64,000 nt of DNA, from positions 3,542,252 to 3,606,251 of the forward strand of contig NC_067207.1 in NCBI RefSeq assembly GCF_026262505.1, given 5' to 3'. Made by a program: the position numbers and the translations under genes. This document shows positions 56,069 to 64,000 of the stretch, one piece after another. Each line of letters begins with the position of its first letter. Position 1 is the stretch's first letter. Below the pieces are notes generated by a model. It was not told the DNA's origin. It searched no databases and worked only from the letters and a program-made list of their open reading frames with translations. Origin of the DNA: Trichomonas vaginalis G3 (taxonomy: Eukaryota; Parabasalia; Trichomonadida; Trichomonadidae).

Positions 56069-57670
56069 ATGAGTGAGACTGACTTTAATATTTCAGAACT
56101 TTTTGAATTAACGAAAGATTACAGTGATGCTTTCAACGCATTATACAGGCTCCACACTTTCGACGAAGGTGAAATTGAAAAAATTTACCAAAATATCAAA
56201 AACAAAATAATCGAAACAAAAATAATTTCTCCATCGAAATTTCTTGAATCTATTTCACATGCATTACGACACAACAATCGTTATTTGAAATCATATTTTC
56301 GGATTTTCGAAAAATTATATGAAGATTATCATCCGGATAAAGTTGATTGTATTAGTTTTAGTGGTGGATTTGATAAACTTATTTACGACAAATATAAATT
56401 TTCATATAAGCATCCAGATACTCATAAAGATTTTTCAATTGAGTTCCTCAACGAAAACACAATTTACAGATCAATACTGGATGATGACATTAAATCATTT
56501 ATAGGCTTCACAGAAAGAAGTAGATTTGATGAAAAGCAAATAATAGATAATAGTTTGTTTCCACGTGAATATCATAAGATTGGTTGGCTTGAGTTATGTT
56601 GTTACTATGATTCTGTAAACTGTTTTAAGTTTTTGAGAACAAAATTTAATTCAAAAATCACCAAAACATGCCTTGGATTTTCATTTTTAGGAGGAAATCA
56701 AGAAATAATAATAGAATGTCTTAAATATGAAAAACCAGATACTGATTGCTCGGAATATGTAATTATTGCACACAACAATGACTTTATCAATTTTTTGATC
56801 ACTGAATGCAATGTAACAATTTATTTATCTAAGTGTCCGGATTACAATAATGTTGATGCATGCTTGATATATTTTGATATCAAAAAGAGCTTCAAAGAAA
56901 ATTTGACATTTATTTGTGAATTTCAAATACCATCTCTTTGTAAATATTTCATTTTACATGGTGCAGATGTTAATATTGAAAAATCGAATAAAACAGCAGC
57001 TTATTATGCAGCAAAGTTTAATTGGAAAGAAATATTAGAACTTCTTATTTCACATGGATTAGATATCAATCAGCATCATGCACTTTTTGCTGCCGCAATT
57101 TATAATCATGTAGAAATGGCTGAACTTCTCCTTGCAAACGGCGCTAATATAAATAAGATAGGCCCTTATAACTATACACCCATTCTTGAAGCTGTAGAGC
57201 ATAATAGTAATGAAATGATTGATTTCCTTTATTCACATGGTGCTGATATCAATGTGTATGATTTGGGAGGAAGTGGGGTTCTCTATTTTGCAGCAGAAAA
57301 TAAAAATGTTGAGAAAGCAGAATTTTTCATTTCACATGGTCTAGATCTAAATAAAGATCCCTCAAAATGTATTAAGCCTCTTTTCCTTGCAGTGAGAAAT
57401 AATCTCCCAAGAATAGTAGAACTTCTGATTTCACACGGTGTAAATATAAATGCCGAAGATAAAAAGGGTAAAGTACCTCTTCATTATGCAATAAAAAATG
57501 ATAGTGTCAGCATAGCAAGACTCCTTATTTCCCATGGAGTTGATTTCAATGCAATAACTTATAAAAATCAAACATTTCTTCAATATGCAGTAGAACATCA
57601 TGGTTATGAAGTTCCAAAACTTCTTATTTCACTTGGTTCTGACATTCACCAAATCGATAGTGATGGCTGA
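56069..57670 (+). CDS. Ankyrin-repeat protein, 533 residues, ends inside a repeat
   Basis: The ATG at 56069 begins MSETDFNISELFELTKDYSD, and the first 290 residues form the helical N-terminal region (SILDDDIKSFIGFTERSRFD, LELCCYYDSVNCFKFLR). About eight ankyrin repeats follow (AAAIYNHVEMAELLLANGAN, TPILEAVEHNSNEMIDFLYS, PLHYAIKNDSVSIARLLIS). The TGA at 57668-57670 falls at the start of a further repeat, and the same frame continues TLLHLAVRGDNEKIAEY for about 19 codons before the repeat is cut off. The gene therefore lost its end to a stop and a rearrangement near 57722. The N-terminal protein is probably still made. Confidence 0.8.
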   Translation: MSETDFNISELFELTKDYSDAFNALYRLHTFDEGEIEKIYQNIKNKIIETKIISPSKFLESISHALRHNNRYLKSYFRIFEKLYEDYHPDKVDCISFSGGFDKLIYDKYKFSYKHPDTHKDFSIEFLNENTIYRSILDDDIKSFIGFTERSRFDEKQIIDNSLFPREYHKIGWLELCCYYDSVNCFKFLRTKFNSKITKTCLGFSFLGGNQEIIIECLKYEKPDTDCSEYVIIAHNNDFINFLITECNVTIYLSKCPDYNNVDACLIYFDIKKSFKENLTFICEFQIPSLCKYFILHGADVNIEKSNKTAAYYAAKFNWKEILELLISHGLDINQHHALFAAAIYNHVEMAELLLANGANINKIGPYNYTPILEAVEHNSNEMIDFLYSHGADINVYDLGGSGVLYFAAENKNVEKAEFFISHGLDLNKDPSKCIKPLFLAVRNNLPRIVELLISHGVNINAEDKKGKVPLHYAIKNDSVSIARLLISHGVDFNAITYKNQTFLQYAVEHHGYEVPKLLISLGSDIHQIDSDG

Positions 57671-57721
57671 ACACTTCTTCACCTCGCGGTTAGAGGCGAT
57701 AACGAAAAAATAGCTGAATAT

Positions 57722-58275
57722 CATTGATGCAAGAATTAGTGCTGTATGTTGATGATTAGCTTTTGCTTCTTTATTTGCTCCTGCTGAGATTAGATATTGA
57801 ACAACTTCAAGTTGACTATAACAAGGGGCGATAAGGAGTGGAGTATTTCCTTCGTTGTCAGATGTTTCAATATTAGCTCCAGCAGAGATAAGGTATTTAA
57901 CAAATTCAAGTTGACCTTTTGCTGATTCCCAAATCAGTGGGGTATATCCATCATTATTCTTTGCTTCTATGTCAGCTCCGACAGAGATAAGATATTTTGC
58001 AACTTCATAATTATTTTCTTGTAATTCTGCAAGAAATGCAGTAGATCCGAATATGTGCTTCGCTTCTTTATCAATTCCAATAGAAATTAAATATTTGACA
58101 ACAACAAGGTTATCATTATATGATGCTATGATGAGTGGCGTAAATCCATGGCTATCTTCTGCATCTTTATTAGCTCTAATAGAAATAAGATATTGAACAA
58201 TATATAGATAACCATTAGATGATGCACAATGGAGTAGAGTATTTGAATATCGATCTTCTGATTCTTTCTTTTGTT
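57722..58275 (-). pseudogene. Headless ankyrin-repeat remnant, inverted
   Basis: On - a frame without a usable start is open from 58275 down past the junction with the + ankyrin gene. It encodes about five repeats: NTLLHCASSNGYLYIVQYLIS, TPLIIASYNDNLVVVKYLIS, TAFLAELQENNYEVAKYLIS, TPLIWESAKGQLEFVKYLIS and TPLLIAPCYSQLEVVQYLIS. The last readable repeat (HTALILASM) meets the truncated + repeat at about 57722. There is no N-terminal region and no start. The segment looks like part of another ankyrin gene joined by inversion. Confidence 0.75.
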
Positions 58276-58343
58276 AACATTGGTTTAGGTTCTATGCTCC
58301 TACTCACACAAATTTGTCGTAATAATGAGACCAAAAGGGAACA

Positions 58344-58980
58344 GGACAAATTTGCCACACGGCACTTTTTTTAAAAAAAATTAATGGAGCGGAGCGATAC
58401 TCTGCTGCAGGAGCCCCAAGGCTCCCAATCATTACGAAAGGGAGCCTCAGGGCTCCTGAGAATCCATCAGCAGAGGCCTTTTCATTTGGCCTCTGCTGAT
58501 CAAAGATTCGGCGAAGCCATTCTTCGTCTCAGGAGCCCCAAGGCTCCCAATCATTACGAAAGGGAGCCTCAGGGCTCCTGAGAAACCTCTTTGAGAAGGT
58601 TTTCTTAAAGAAAACCTTCTCAAAGATGATTGTCAGCATCCACTCAAAATCTACCAAGAGTTTCAAAGTTTCAAATCTATCTGAAATGAAGCTTTGAATC
58701 TATTGTATATCTAATTGTAGAGGTATCTTTTCAAAATGTCTTCTATTGATTAAATTTAATCAGTAAAAGTCATTTTGAAAAGGTACATCTCTATAATTGC
58801 TATTGAGCATTCACTCTTGGAACCTTGGAGCTCTTTGTAGTGCATGAAAACTCCAAGATTCTAGCATAAAACATATATCATAGACATAATTTCTTCAAAT
58901 ATAATTTAAGGTTATTTTTAAAAAAATGAGAAAAGCGTAATTTAAGGTTATTGAAAAGTGACACTTGGCAAATTTGTCCC
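58344..58980. mobile_element. Non-autonomous element made of palindromes with terminal inverted repeats
   Basis: The ends are imperfect inverted repeats of about 28 bp. The left end is GGACAAATTTGCC then ACACGGCACTTTTTT. The right end, read on -, is GGGACAAATTTGCC then AAGTGTCACTTTT. Inside are a 51 bp palindrome at 58408-58458, repeated at 58530-58580 (CAGGAGCCC...GGGCTCCTG), a 35 bp one at 58466-58500 (ATCAGCAGAGGCC arms), a 37 bp one at 58589-58625 (CTTTGAGAAGGTTTTCTT arms), an imperfect one at 58720-58792 with TGATTAAATTTAATCA at its centre, and one at 58824-58857. No protein is encoded. Flanking duplications were not clear. Confidence 0.75.
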
Positions 58981-59164
58981 GCACACGATAAAATTAAAAA
59001 CAAAATTAACTGGAATAGATATCAACAGGTTCATAGTTATGTTAGGTTATTTTTTTAAAAAATTAAAATAAAATTGAGATTTTTTTTTTGAAAAATTAGA
59101 GAAATTTAAAATAAATATTTTTATATATATACCATAAATAAAAGAATAAAGGGATGAAGGGGTT

Positions 59165-62100
59165 TTACTCGAACTCGAATCCAGAAAAATTATTCTGATT
59201 TTGTTGCTGTTGTTGATTTCCAAACATGTTATTTTGACTTCCAAATCCATTGTTTTGAGACTGGTTGCCAAATCCCGAGTTCGAACTTGCGAATATATCT
59301 GTTGAAGCGTTTCTGTTCATTTGCTGCGGCTGCTGAGTAGCAAAAACATCGCCACCGAATGATGGCCTGTGCTGCGGCTGTTTCTGTGGCTGGCCAAACG
59401 GATCATTTCCAAATCCGGAATTTTGGCTCTGCTGGGAAGATCCAAAAGCATCATTTCCGAATCCAGAGCTCTGTTGTGGCTGGGTTGTTCCAAATGGATC
59501 GTTGGATCTCGGCGGTTGTGGCCTTGCTCCGAAAACATCAGTGTCAAAGCCTCCGTTTGATGGCTTTGGCTGGGGCTTTGAAAAACTATCGTTGCCAAAA
59601 CCGCTGTTTGATGGCTGTTGCTGTGGTTTTGGTTGGCCAAACGGATCATCTCCAAATCCGGAGCTCTGTTGAGGTTTTTGGGGCTGTGAAAAGGCATCAT
59701 TGCCGAATCCACTATTTTGTGGCTGTTGTTGTGGCTTTGGTTGTTGTCCGAATGGATCATTTCCAAATCCAGTGTTTTGCTGTGGCTTCTGTGGTTGGGA
59801 ACCAAACATATCATCTCCGAAACCATTGTTTTGAGGCTGAGATTGTTTCTGTGGCTGTCCGAAAGGATCATTTCCAAATCCAGAATTTTGTTGAGGTTTT
59901 TGTGGCTGAGAACCAAATGGATCATTGCTAAATCCTGAATTGGAAGGTTGCTGAGGCTTCTGTGGTTGGCCAAATGGATCATCTCCAAATCCGGAGTTCT
60001 GTTGAGGTTTCTGAGGCTGGGAACTGAATACATCATTTCCAAACCCTGAATTTTGTGGCTGTTGCTGTGGTTTTGGCTGTTGTCCGAAAGGATCATTTCC
60101 GAAACCAGAACTTTGTTGAGGTTTCTGCTGCTGGGAGCCGAATGGATCGTTTCCAAATCCATTATCTTGTGGCTTTTGCGGTGGAGTTGTTCCAAATGGG
60201 TCGTTTCCGAAACCAGAATTTTGTTGTGGCTTTTTCTGGGGCTGAGATGAAGCAAAAGCGTCAGTAGAGAATGTGGCTGTCGGTTGCTTAGCTGGTTGTG
60301 GCTTATTTCCGAACGGATCGTCAATTCCTGAGTTGGATTTTTGATTATTTTGGTTTCCAAAGAAGTCATTATTATTTTGAGGAGTTTCGTCATCATCTGC
60401 GAAGTTAAAGCCATCGTTGTTGCTTGGAGCTGGTTTATTTTCAGAAGTAGTGAAATTAAAGCCAGAATTCTCTTGTTTCTTAGGCTGTGTAGTTCCAAAT
60501 GGATCATTACCGAATCCTGATGAACTCTGTGGCTGTGGCTTAGTTGGTTGAGTTGTTCCAAACGGATCATTTCCAAATCCTGAGTTTGCAGGTTGCTGTT
60601 GAGGCTTTGCAGGTTGCTGTTGTGATCCAAATGGGTCATTACCAAATCCGGATGTTGTTTTGGCCTGCTGCGGTTGAGATGTTCCAAATGGATCGGATCC
60701 GAAACCAGAATCAGCGGTTTTTGACGGTTGTGGCTGGCTCGACTGTAATTGAGAACCAAATGGATCGTTTCCGAAACCGGAATTCGTCTTCTGGGATTGA
60801 GATTGAGTAGTTCCGAACGGATCATTGTTCTTTGGCTCTTCTTCTGGTGGATTCTGTGGTTTTGGTGGCTGTTGCTGTTGTTGCTGTTGGACTTTCTTCA
60901 ATCTGACACCAAATGGATCTTTATTTTCGGGAGAAGTAGCTTCATTTGTCTGCTGGAGGACGGTATCGGGTACTTCGACATTGGATGAGATATTTCTTTC
61001 CTTCATAACGATCATAATCGACTTCAACATGTAATTAAAGTAAATTCCTTGTAAATTTGCCGGAAGACCTCTGTTTTGAAGGAATTCAGTGCACATAGGT
61101 ACGATAAACTTCATGATTGTGTCCTGTTTGAGTGACATTTGTGACAAAATCTTGTAATAATCTAATGGAATCGAATCCCATTGTTGTTTTCTGTATAATT
61201 CGAGAATCTTTGGACAGATCGTAACAGCGATGATGTCATTTTCTAATTTAGTAACGAATTTTTCGATAATATTGATGTTTAATGTTGCAATTTGTGCATC
61301 TTTGCATTGTGGAATGATTGTAGCGATCTTAGGAAGTATTTGATCGGCTAAGACTTGGCTTGAAAGGTTTTCGATGATGATTGGAAGCTTCGTAATACCT
61401 AATTGGATTAAATCCGAAGAATTCGAACCTAAAGCGAAGAAAATTGCTGGGAAGATGAATGCTGGGTATTGTGATGGTGAAATATTGCTAGAAATGAAAT
61501 CGATGTTGTTCAAAATTGACTTACATAACATAGGATTTGAAGGTTTTTCAAATAAAGGTCTTAAAGGCTCCAAAATCATAGGGAGTATCTCTGATTTTTC
61601 AAGGGCCTCGGATATAGTAAGAACTATTGGAATAATGATGATTCCGTACCTCGCATCTGTTTGGGCCAATCTGAGGAAAATCGGAAGGAACATGTACTGC
61701 TTAATTCTCGTGGAGAACACGTGGACTATATCGGCAAGTCCTGACAAGAAAGAATAGACGTCTTTCGGATCTTTCGTGTCAATTTGCTGCAAATACTGGA
61801 AAGCGTCGCAAACGGTACTGGAGAACGCCTCATCGTTGTTGATGGCAATAAAATTCGGTCGCAAGGACGCAACGTCGTTAAAACATAGTTTTATCAAATC
61901 TGCGTATTCTTCGGGAATATCGTCGAATTTGGACTGTAATTCGCTGGGTCTGTGGGTTTCAAGGGATATAGCAGATAACGCATGCTTGTTTGTAAAGAAA
62001 TAATAGACAATTAAGCCGTACATGAAAGAATCAGCGCGAACTGTAATTGTTTGGTTGTGAATGACTTCTGGAGCTGCGTATCTTGCTGGAATGTGCATTG

Positions 62101-62632
62101 TGTTGTTTGTCCAAGGTGCGCGCATTTGAATTGGCTGAGAAATTTCTTTATATGGTTTTGCAAATGTAAATAGACATAACTTAAGATTGAATTGTTTGTC
62201 AAAGAAGATGGCTTCGGGACTGAGAGTCAAATAAGCAGTGTGGCAGTCTTCATTAAGAAATTGCATTGCAGAAGCTAATTGTTTTGATGCGAAAATAGCT
62301 TCATCACGCGTAAAACATGGATCATTCGCTGATTGGAACTCAATGGGTTCCGAAGAAAAGGCAAGACTCTTCATATCTTCAGAAACTTCAAAAATCTTCA
62401 AAATGTTCGGGTGCCGTACTTTCTGCTGAGCTTTAATCGAAGCTATAACATTTTCCATATAGTTATGTCGATCGTTTGTGTTTCTTTCTTTGGCTTTAAT
62501 TTTTGGATAATCGAAAACCCATAGACAAACGTGTTGCTTTGTAGATTTCTGAACAGCACGCTTGATATCCCAATAACCTACTGTGAAAAGCGGTTGAATG
62601 TTATCATAGTTAAGGGAAATTCCGCTTCCCAT
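59165..62632 (-). CDS. SCYL2-like pseudokinase with a DPF-rich clathrin-adaptor-binding tail
   Basis: 1155 residues from the ATG at 62632. The N-terminus MGSGIS fits N-myristoylation. Residues about 15-270 are kinase-like (RHPNILKIFEVSEDMKSLAF, YAAPEVIHNQTITVRADSFM), but the catalytic HRD is replaced by LTLSPE and DFG by a segment around LFTFAKP, so it is a pseudokinase. Residues about 285-565 are helical repeats (HEAT-like), as in SCYL family proteins. From about 570 the tail is Gln/Pro/Asn-rich with about 18 DPF motifs, mostly in NSGFGNDPFG repeats. DPF binds clathrin adaptor ear domains. The architecture matches SCYL2/CVAK104, which works in clathrin vesicle traffic. The long repeat tail is unusual. 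Confidence 0.8.
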   Translation of the reverse strand: MGSGISLNYDNIQPLFTVGYWDIKRAVQKSTKQHVCLWVFDYPKIKAKERNTNDRHNYMENVIASIKAQQKVRHPNILKIFEVSEDMKSLAFSSEPIEFQSANDPCFTRDEAIFASKQLASAMQFLNEDCHTAYLTLSPEAIFFDKQFNLKLCLFTFAKPYKEISQPIQMRAPWTNNTMHIPARYAAPEVIHNQTITVRADSFMYGLIVYYFFTNKHALSAISLETHRPSELQSKFDDIPEEYADLIKLCFNDVASLRPNFIAINNDEAFSSTVCDAFQYLQQIDTKDPKDVYSFLSGLADIVHVFSTRIKQYMFLPIFLRLAQTDARYGIIIIPIVLTISEALEKSEILPMILEPLRPLFEKPSNPMLCKSILNNIDFISSNISPSQYPAFIFPAIFFALGSNSSDLIQLGITKLPIIIENLSSQVLADQILPKIATIIPQCKDAQIATLNINIIEKFVTKLENDIIAVTICPKILELYRKQQWDSIPLDYYKILSQMSLKQDTIMKFIVPMCTEFLQNRGLPANLQGIYFNYMLKSIMIVMKERNISSNVEVPDTVLQQTNEATSPENKDPFGVRLKKVQQQQQQQPPKPQNPPEEEPKNNDPFGTTQSQSQKTNSGFGNDPFGSQLQSSQPQPSKTADSGFGSDPFGTSQPQQAKTTSGFGNDPFGSQQQPAKPQQQPANSGFGNDPFGTTQPTKPQPQSSSGFGNDPFGTTQPKKQENSGFNFTTSENKPAPSNNDGFNFADDDETPQNNNDFFGNQNNQKSNSGIDDPFGNKPQPAKQPTATFSTDAFASSQPQKKPQQNSGFGNDPFGTTPPQKPQDNGFGNDPFGSQQQKPQQSSGFGNDPFGQQPKPQQQPQNSGFGNDVFSSQPQKPQQNSGFGDDPFGQPQKPQQPSNSGFSNDPFGSQPQKPQQNSGFGNDPFGQPQKQSQPQNNGFGDDMFGSQPQKPQQNTGFGNDPFGQQPKPQQQPQNSGFGNDAFSQPQKPQQSSGFGDDPFGQPKPQQQPSNSGFGNDSFSKPQPKPSNGGFDTDVFGARPQPPRSNDPFGTTQPQQSSGFGNDAFGSSQQSQNSGFGNDPFGQPQKQPQHRPSFGGDVFATQQPQQMNRNASTDIFASSNSGFGNQSQNNGFGSQNNMFGNQQQQQNQNNFSGFEFE

Positions 62633-62825
62633 TCAAAAATTATATTTTTACCGCTGGAATTGATGAGCGAGAAAAATTGAAAAATGAAATGGAGAAAATC
62701 ACTGCAAAAGTAATGAACTCAATATAAATCTAAAAATCGGAAATTGATCCATATATTTTTTTAGTTTGAAGGGGGAGTAAAATCCATTGAAATAAACAAA
62801 AGTCGATTTTTGATAAAAAAATTTT

Positions 62826-62896
62826 GGTTACACCAGGAATCGAACCTGGATTTAGTGATTCAGAGTCCCCAGTGATAGCCATTACACTATGGAACC
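62826..62896 (-). tRNA. tRNA-Gln (anticodon CUG)
   Basis: Read on -, a 71-base tRNA: acceptor GGTTCCA, D-arm GTGTAATGGCTATCAC, anticodon loop CTCTGAA (CUG), T-arm CCAGG/CCTGG around TTCGATT, and acceptor TGTAACC. It closely resembles eukaryotic tRNA-Gln(CUG). One acceptor pair (C5 with U68) and one anticodon-stem pair do not match. A T7 run just after the 3' end is a Pol III terminator. No intron. Confidence 0.85.
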
Positions 62897-63039
62897 TTCA
62901 CATTGACCTGTAAAAATTTTAAATACAAGTTAATTAATTCATTTCCAAGATCTGAAATCCGAATTTTTTCACCAAACCATTTTATTCAAAAAATAGGCAT
63001 TTGTAATTATAATTATATCAAATAGACTAACTTTATTAT

Positions 63040-63999
63040 TTAAACTCCACCCTTAAATGTGTGAACGCAGTCTTCAACTGCAGTGTATGTAGCAATTCCG
63101 GATGAAACAAATCCGAAAGTTACAAAGAGTAGTAGCAGTAAGTTTGTCGGATGATACCACTTCTTCTTTGACTGAACGATGTACAAAAGTGGTGGGAAGA
63201 AGAAGTTTGTGAGGCAACCACCAAATGCACCACCGATTTCAAGCGCTGGACGTACTTTAGGTAGTGCCATAGCGAGAACAAGTGGTGGGCCATCGGCGAT
63301 GAGTAAGCAAATGATACGGCGCTTCCAGTCCAAGTCGGCTGGATTATGAACTTTGTAAACAAGAGCTGAGATATCTGTAACGACTGCGATACCTACGACA
63401 GGGAATGAAGCGTTGACGACGAAGAAGAAGGTGGCGCGAACGACTTGAATTAAAATATCCTTGTTGTCGAAGGAACCGAAAATAATTTGTTCTGTATAAG
63501 CTCCGAACATAAGATAACCACAAACGGAAGGTACAAGAATGATGGTGAAGCATGTAAGGAATGCAGAACCCATGAGGAAGTATCTCTTCTTGATACTTGG
63601 ATCGAATGGGTTGAGAAGAGGTAAAACAATAGCCGGAAGGGCAAAAATCATAGCATAGATGGCAAGTGCATTGAAGAAGTTCAATCCCCAAATAGCACTT
63701 TCGCATGTAGGATTGAATCCTTGCTTTGGTAAGACGACAATAGCCTTGTAAACCATAACGCATGCAAAAACGGTAAGGAATAAAATAGCTATTGATGATG
63801 CTGTATTAAGGAAATCCATCTTCTTTGGAATTGTTAATGCAATTGGGAGAACCATGGCGTATCCGAATACAACGATAGCACGTCTCCATCCAGTGGTCCA
63901 AGCATCAGCATGAAGGAGTAAGAGCCATTTCTCGATTGTTTCAGAAGCAATAACTAAATAAGCAACTTGAGCCGAATAAGTGAAACAGAGCGTGAGAAC
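63040..63999 (-). CDS. Amino acid transporter, AAAP family (N-terminus outside window)
   Basis: The open frame runs from the stop at 63040 to the right edge of the window, about 319 residues, so the ATG at 63855 is internal. At least eight hydrophobic spans are visible (VLTLCFTYSAQVAYLVIASE, ASSIAILFLTVFACVMVYKA, FFNALAIYAMIFALPAIVLP, FLTCFTIILVPSVCGYLM, VVRATFFFVVNASFPVVGIA, LLLLLFVTFGFVSSGIATY). The pattern of GYLMFG and a loop with SFDNKDILIQ is typical of the amino acid/auxin permease family. It would move amino acids across the plasma or lysosomal membrane. It lies on the same strand as the tRNA-Gln and pseudokinase genes. Confidence 0.8.
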   Translation of the reverse strand, partial: VLTLCFTYSAQVAYLVIASETIEKWLLLLHADAWTTGWRRAIVVFGYAMVLPIALTIPKKMDFLNTASSIAILFLTVFACVMVYKAIVVLPKQGFNPTCESAIWGLNFFNALAIYAMIFALPAIVLPLLNPFDPSIKKRYFLMGSAFLTCFTIILVPSVCGYLMFGAYTEQIIFGSFDNKDILIQVVRATFFFVVNASFPVVGIAVVTDISALVYKVHNPADLDWKRRIICLLIADGPPLVLAMALPKVRPALEIGGAFGGCLTNFFFPPLLYIVQSKKKWYHPTNLLLLLFVTFGFVSSGIATYTAVEDCVHTFKGGV

Positions 64000-64000
64000 G

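Noticed and set aside
59317-60825. Long open frame (502 codons) on - and several + frames within the Q/P-rich part of the pseudokinase gene
   Set aside because: They are alternative frames of a repetitive coding sequence; composition mirrors the DPF repeats and they lack independent features.

Overview
The window looks like a piece of a trichomonad genome (Trichomonas or Tritrichomonas type). The reasons are AT-rich DNA, intronless genes with short leaders, ankyrin proteins with the helical N-terminal region typical of these parasites, and a Maverick/Polinton element beside single-copy-style host genes. The species assignment is inference.

Layout. 1-21361 and 25517 to about 46948 are the same roughly 21.4 kb of sequence in direct orientation, separated by a 25-N gap (21362-21386) and about 4.1 kb of further element sequence. 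The first copy carries many small length differences in genes and spacers alike. The simplest reading is an unmerged overlap of two contigs, with an error-rich end on the left one, rather than a true duplication.

The better copy starts with a Maverick/Polinton fossil (21387 to about 37400). It holds a tail-fibre-like gene with 70-residue repeats, an integrase, two KilA-N family genes (one also with a T5orf172-like domain), a protein-primed type DNA polymerase B, a jelly-roll capsid candidate and several small genes. Its left end lies outside the sequence. Three copies of a GGTGA palindrome and several GC-rich GNA-loop hairpins sit between or inside its genes.

To the right lie host genes: a 966-residue coiled-coil protein divergent from a 203-residue coiled-coil protein, a small gene with an internal stop, a ubiquitin-like/STI1 gene with an internal TGA, and a 2.9 kb palindrome carrying two identical ADF/cofilin genes on its arms. 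One arm holds a 378 bp tRNA-related insertion with 10 bp target duplications. A short membrane-anchor gene follows.

46.8-51.8 kb is gene-poor. It holds two tandem-repeat tracts and a striking array of perfect palindromes arranged as a fold-back structure. 51.8-58.3 kb holds a ubiquitin-like gene and an ankyrin cluster in which one gene looks complete, one is frameshifted, one ends at a stop inside a repeat, and one is a headless inverted remnant. A second palindrome-built element with terminal inverted repeats lies at 58344-58980.

The right end holds a SCYL2-like pseudokinase with about 18 DPF adaptor-binding motifs (clathrin traffic), a tRNA-Gln(CUG) gene, and most of an amino acid/auxin-permease family transporter that runs off the window.
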